In this document: one piece after another, positions 61,217 through 64,000 of the stretch
Numbering within the stretch: the stretch's first letter is position 1
How the letters are laid out: each line of letters starts with the position of its first letter
Assembly: GCA_964544595.1 (NCBI GenBank)
Contig: CAZJBM010000002.1
Span: 62,001 to 126,000 of the forward strand
DNA: 64,000 bases
Direction: 5' to 3'
DNA from: JAGBWK01 sp964544595
Lineage (GTDB): Bacteria > Bacteroidota > Bacteroidia > Bacteroidales > Muribaculaceae
Notes under the pieces: model-generated
Databases searched by the model: none
Told to the model about the DNA's origin: nothing
Seen by the model: the letters and a program-made list of their open reading frames with translations, nothing else
Program-made: the position numbers and the translations under genes

Positions 61217-62575
61217 TCAGAGGCGATGAGCTATATTGTGGAGCCAAGCCGCGCGGAAGGCGACATGATAGTGGCGGTGCAGCAGGCGCACGGTAGCATA
61301 GCTGATGAGGGCGCATATGGTAAGCGGGAAAAACATCGCGAAATCGCCTACCATCTCCTGCGTCAGGAATATGGCCATCAGCGGTGCCTGAATAGCTCCC
61401 GACATTACGCCTGCCATTCCGAAGAGCGCGAAGTTGGCCACGTCGAGATGCGTGCCTAAGAGCGTGTTGGAAGCTGACGCGAAGAGCATGCCCGCGATGC
61501 AACCCGCAAACAGGGTAGGAGCGAAGTCACCGCCGACTCCGCCGCCGGTATTGGTTGTGGCCGTGATTATACCCTTCACTAATACTACTCCTAAGATGAA
61601 CAGTATCAATACCCATGTCCCGGTCTTGCCGTATATGATCGTATCGACTAACAGTTTGGAGTCGTTGCCGTTGATAATCTCGTTGAGCACGCCGTAACCC
61701 TCGCCGTAAAGCACAGGGAATATGAACAGAAGCACACCGATTAAAAGCCCCGACGAAATGTTTTTAATCCAAGGATTCTTGATTTTGGTAAAAACACCTT
61801 CGGTTTTGCCCATCGTGTATGAATAGTAAAGGGAATAGAGTCCGCAGAAAAGCCCCAGCATGATGACGGCTCCCATCACCTTCGGGTCGAAAAAATTTTT
61901 AGGAAGGTATGCGATATCGATTGTGAAACCCGACCATGCGTAGGCCGTGCATCCGGCTGCCAATGTGGCGAATACCAATGCGATGACCGATACGGTAGTC
62001 ATAGGCATCGCAAGCACTTCGAGGGCAAACATAGCTCCGCCGATCGGCGCCTTAAATATCCCGGCAATGCCCGCTGCCGCGCCTATAATAATAAGTATTC
62101 TCAGAGTGTCGGGGGGCAAATGGAGGTATTTGCCGAGATTAGACCCGAGTGCGGCGCCAGTGTAGGCGATCGGTCCCTCAGAGCCTGCCGACCCGCCGAG
62201 CCCGAGCGTTATCGAGCAAGCGATGATTGGCGAGTAGCATAAATGCTTCGGGAGATAGTAGTTTTTGGCTTTAAGAGCGTCGGAAATGCGCTCGCAGCTG
62301 AATTCCATATTATCCTTGACGATATATCGGGAGTAGATGCCGCAAAGCACAATGCCGATAACCGGAAGAAGCAACAGCAGATAATTAAGATGATTGTCGG
62401 GGAAAACGCCTTTCACCAGCTCGGTCAATGCCGAGGTAAGGTCCTTGAGCAAAGCCGCACCGAAACCGCACAATATACCAACGGGTATGGCAATGATAGC
62501 TAAAAACTTTTTAGGAGATAAGCTGTTCTTCAGGTTTAGCGCTAAATTCGATGCGATTGTACGTATTCCCTTCAT
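61217..62575 (-). CDS. ClC-type chloride channel/transporter
   Basis: A 452-residue ClC family membrane protein with multiple hydrophobic helices. The hallmark selectivity region is present: LGLGGSAGSEGPIAYTGAALG, where the gating glutamate of the GxEGP motif is retained, so it is likely an H+/Cl- antiporter; also GIFKAPIGGAMFALEV and GGGVGGDFAPTLFAG. There is no C-terminal CBS domain, as in E. coli ClcA. It may serve acid resistance or ion balance. A 180-base gap separates it from the coiled-coil gene. Confidence 0.93.
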   Translation of the reverse strand: MKGIRTIASNLALNLKNSLSPKKFLAIIAIPVGILCGFGAALLKDLTSALTELVKGVFPDNHLNYLLLLLPVIGIVLCGIYSRYIVKDNMEFSCERISDALKAKNYYLPKHLCYSPIIACSITLGLGGSAGSEGPIAYTGAALGSNLGKYLHLPPDTLRILIIIGAAAGIAGIFKAPIGGAMFALEVLAMPMTTVSVIALVFATLAAGCTAYAWSGFTIDIAYLPKNFFDPKVMGAVIMLGLFCGLYSLYYSYTMGKTEGVFTKIKNPWIKNISSGLLIGVLLFIFPVLYGEGYGVLNEIINGNDSKLLVDTIIYGKTGTWVLILFILGVVLVKGIITATTNTGGGVGGDFAPTLFAGCIAGMLFASASNTLLGTHLDVANFALFGMAGVMSGAIQAPLMAIFLTQEMVGDFAMFFPLTICALISYATVRLLHRHYHVAFRAAWLHNIAHRL

Positions 62576-62674
62576 GTCATAAAAGTTGAAAATGTCTATG
62601 GAATTATAACGCAGCGACGCGCGTATTTGTTTGGAATCATACTTCGGGTAGGCGGCAAAAAAACTTCGGAATAG

Positions 62675-62706
62675 TTTGCGCGCCGTGAAGTTTTCTATTA
62701 CCTTTG
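62675..62706 (+). promoter_or_regulatory. Consensus promoter for the small secreted protein gene
   Basis: TTTG (62675-62678), 20 bases, then TACCTTTG (62699-62706): an exact Bacteroidota -33/-7 pair. The ATG follows at 62742. Confidence 0.8.
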
Positions 62707-62741
62707 TGGCATAACCTATAATTTATAAATAAACAGTAATT

Positions 62742-63170
62742 ATGAAGAAACTGAAATTTTTAGTGTGCATGGTGACAATGATGATTATGGCCGCGGTGTC
62801 TAATCAATCATACGCTTTCTCTGAAGCTGAATCACTTCAGGTCGCCGACGAGATGGTTAAGACCTTTAACAACAAGGAATTCAAGCAATCAATCACTCAA
62901 TCGGGCATTTTCACCGACCTTAAGGCTTATCGTATTCAGCACACGATTAACGTGACGCTTGTAACCAACAAGAAAAATGATATAAAGAATCTTTCTGCCG
63001 CCGAGAAAGAGCAGTTGGTAAACACCCTGCGCGATCAGATTATATTATCAGTTCGCTCCGACGCGAGCGCTTGCGCGATGCTTAAAGAAGCAAAAATCAA
63101 TCTCGCCATTACAATAAAATCTCCCAGCGGCAAGAAAGCCACTTCGGTTATCAAATGCACCGATTTGTAG
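62742..63170 (+). CDS. Small secreted protein of unknown function
   Basis: The 142 residues begin with a signal peptide (MKKLKFLVCMVTMMIMAAV, ending near SYA at residue 25). The mature part is Lys/Asn-rich with short predicted beta strands (YRIQHTINVTLVTN, KINLAITIKS) and two cysteines near the end. No family is recognised. It has an exact consensus promoter and sits alone between the ClC gene and cardiolipin synthase on the opposite strand. Confidence 0.75.
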   Translation: MKKLKFLVCMVTMMIMAAVSNQSYAFSEAESLQVADEMVKTFNNKEFKQSITQSGIFTDLKAYRIQHTINVTLVTNKKNDIKNLSAAEKEQLVNTLRDQIILSVRSDASACAMLKEAKINLAITIKSPSGKKATSVIKCTDL

Positions 63171-63248
63171 GAGAACATGGTATAGAGACGACATTATTGG
63201 GATAGGCCGCTGGCTTATCCCAATATTTTTTATGCGCGAAGCGTATGG

Positions 63249-64000
63249 TTAAAGTATTGGAGCGAGCGGGCGCATGATTGACTCTTTGAGCTTGCTTGAA
63301 AACGGACGGTGAAGCCAATCGTAGGGGAGCACGCGGGTGGAGTCGGCCATGTCCGACAGGAACTGGGCAGTGGCTTTTTCGTTAAATTCACGCGAATAAA
63401 CAAACAGGTTGGCTTCGAAATTATGCTCGAAGCTGCGGAAATCGAAGTTAGCCGACCCGATTGTCGCAAATTCATCGTCGACAATCATGAGTTTGCTATG
63501 GAGCATCCCGCGGTTGTAGAGATAGAACTTGATACCCGACTGAAGGCTCTCTTTGATGTATGAGCGAGAAGCGTAGCGCAGGAGGATAGAGTCGGGATTG
63601 GCAGGCATCATTATGCGCACGTCGATTTTCGCAAGCGCTGCCGCTTGAAGAGCGCGTAGAAGTCCTTCGGTAGGTAGGAAATATGGAGTCTGGAGATAAA
63701 TGCGTCGCTTGGCGCTACCGATGGCTTTCAGAAGAATAAGCGAGATGTTGCTCCATTGGTTGTTGGGCCCGGAGGTGACGAGTTGCATCCCTACGCCGTC
63801 GGGCTTGTACACAATATGGTCGGGCGAGAACTCTTCGGGCACAGGCTGGCCGATGAGATTCCAGTCGGTGGAAAACGCGTGGTTGAGCGATCGCAATATC
63901 GGGCCTGAGACGCGAAGATGAGCGTCGCGCCAGAATTCATATTTGTCGCCGCCGTCGATATAGCGGTCGGCGATGTTCATTCCGCCGATATAGCCTATAC
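63249..64000 (-). CDS. Cardiolipin synthase / phospholipase D family protein (5' end outside window)
   Basis: The reading frame stays open to the window edge (codons before the Met at 63980 read IGYIGGM), so only the C-terminal half is visible. Seen: GGMNIADRYIDGG, near the first HKD active-site loop; FWRDAHLRVSGPILRSL; the second HKD motif HSKLMIVDDEFATIGSANFD; and FRSFEHNFEANLFVYS. Cardiolipin synthases condense two phosphatidylglycerols or PG with PE at the inner membrane. The gene ends in the convergent gap with the small secreted protein gene. Confidence 0.9.
   Translation of the reverse strand, partial: IGYIGGMNIADRYIDGGDKYEFWRDAHLRVSGPILRSLNHAFSTDWNLIGQPVPEEFSPDHIVYKPDGVGMQLVTSGPNNQWSNISLILLKAIGSAKRRIYLQTPYFLPTEGLLRALQAAALAKIDVRIMMPANPDSILLRYASRSYIKESLQSGIKFYLYNRGMLHSKLMIVDDEFATIGSANFDFRSFEHNFEANLFVYSREFNEKATAQFLSDMADSTRVLPYDWLHRPFSSKLKESIMRPLAPIL

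Noticed and set aside
1..64000. CRISPR arrays, prophage or conjugative genes
   Set aside because: No regularly spaced repeats, phage structural genes, integrases or mobilisation genes were found on either strand.

Overview
The window is a stretch of chromosome from a member of the Bacteroidota, most likely the order Bacteroidales and plausibly a Muribaculaceae-like gut species; the family-level placement is inference. Support comes from gliding/type IX secretion genes (gldH, a DUF5103 plug protein), proteins ending in the Bacteroidales C-terminal sorting-type signature, the ricT/rny/zapA cluster, DUF4105, DUF4286, DUF3109 and DUF2027 proteins, and promoters of the Bacteroidota type (-33 TTTG, -7 TAnnTTTG). 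Coding density is high. There is no rRNA operon, CRISPR array, prophage or conjugative element. One tRNA (Arg, anticodon CCG) is present.

Layout. 1-9.5 kb: 5'-truncated tricorn-like protease, a tRNA-dihydrouridine synthase, a FadL-type outer membrane protein, a GH115 alpha-glucuronidase and a DUF4861 protein. 9.9-13.4 kb: aspS, a Nif3-like protein and a coiled-coil zinc-ribbon protein. 13.5-17.6 kb (minus strand): a GH105 hydrolase, surE, two small proteins that share a Y-[ED]-C-V-Y-G-P-P motif, and a radical SAM/SPASM enzyme. 17.7-25.2 kb: a DUF4105 (Lnb-type) membrane protein translationally coupled to a catalytically stripped alkaline-phosphatase-fold protein, then secA and a coiled-coil membrane protein. 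25.3-34.6 kb: MgtC, a CPA2 antiporter, a DAACS symporter, queA, a DUF4286 protein, ruvC, a GT2 glycosyltransferase, tRNA-Arg and an NSS transporter. 34.8-39.2 kb: a small 2[4Fe-4S] ferredoxin, two convergent glycosyltransferases, an Smr protein and an EFR1-type flavodoxin/ferredoxin. 39.2-40.0 kb: a decayed IS5-like element. 40.1-49.2 kb: typA, an outer membrane barrel, a DUF3109 protein, the T9SS plug protein, ung, folP, diadenylate cyclase, hisS and a second barrel protein. 49.3-57.1 kb: a PL11 rhamnogalacturonan lyase, an orphan HsdR-N domain protein, holA, a CCA-adding-type enzyme, an aminopeptidase P and gldH. 57.1-64 kb: ricT, rny, a candidate structured RNA, zapA with a coiled-coil partner, a ClC chloride channel, a small secreted protein and a 3' piece of cardiolipin synthase.

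Most of the window is housekeeping. The points that stand out are: (1) the surE - small protein - small protein - radical SAM operon, which looks like a peptide- or protein-modifying system built on a CVYGPP motif; (2) the phosphatase-fold pseudoenzyme coupled to a DUF4105 protein; (3) a family of IS ends, including a 39-bp palindromic miniature copy flanked by a TTA duplication; and (4) a terminator-ended structured RNA between zapA and rny.
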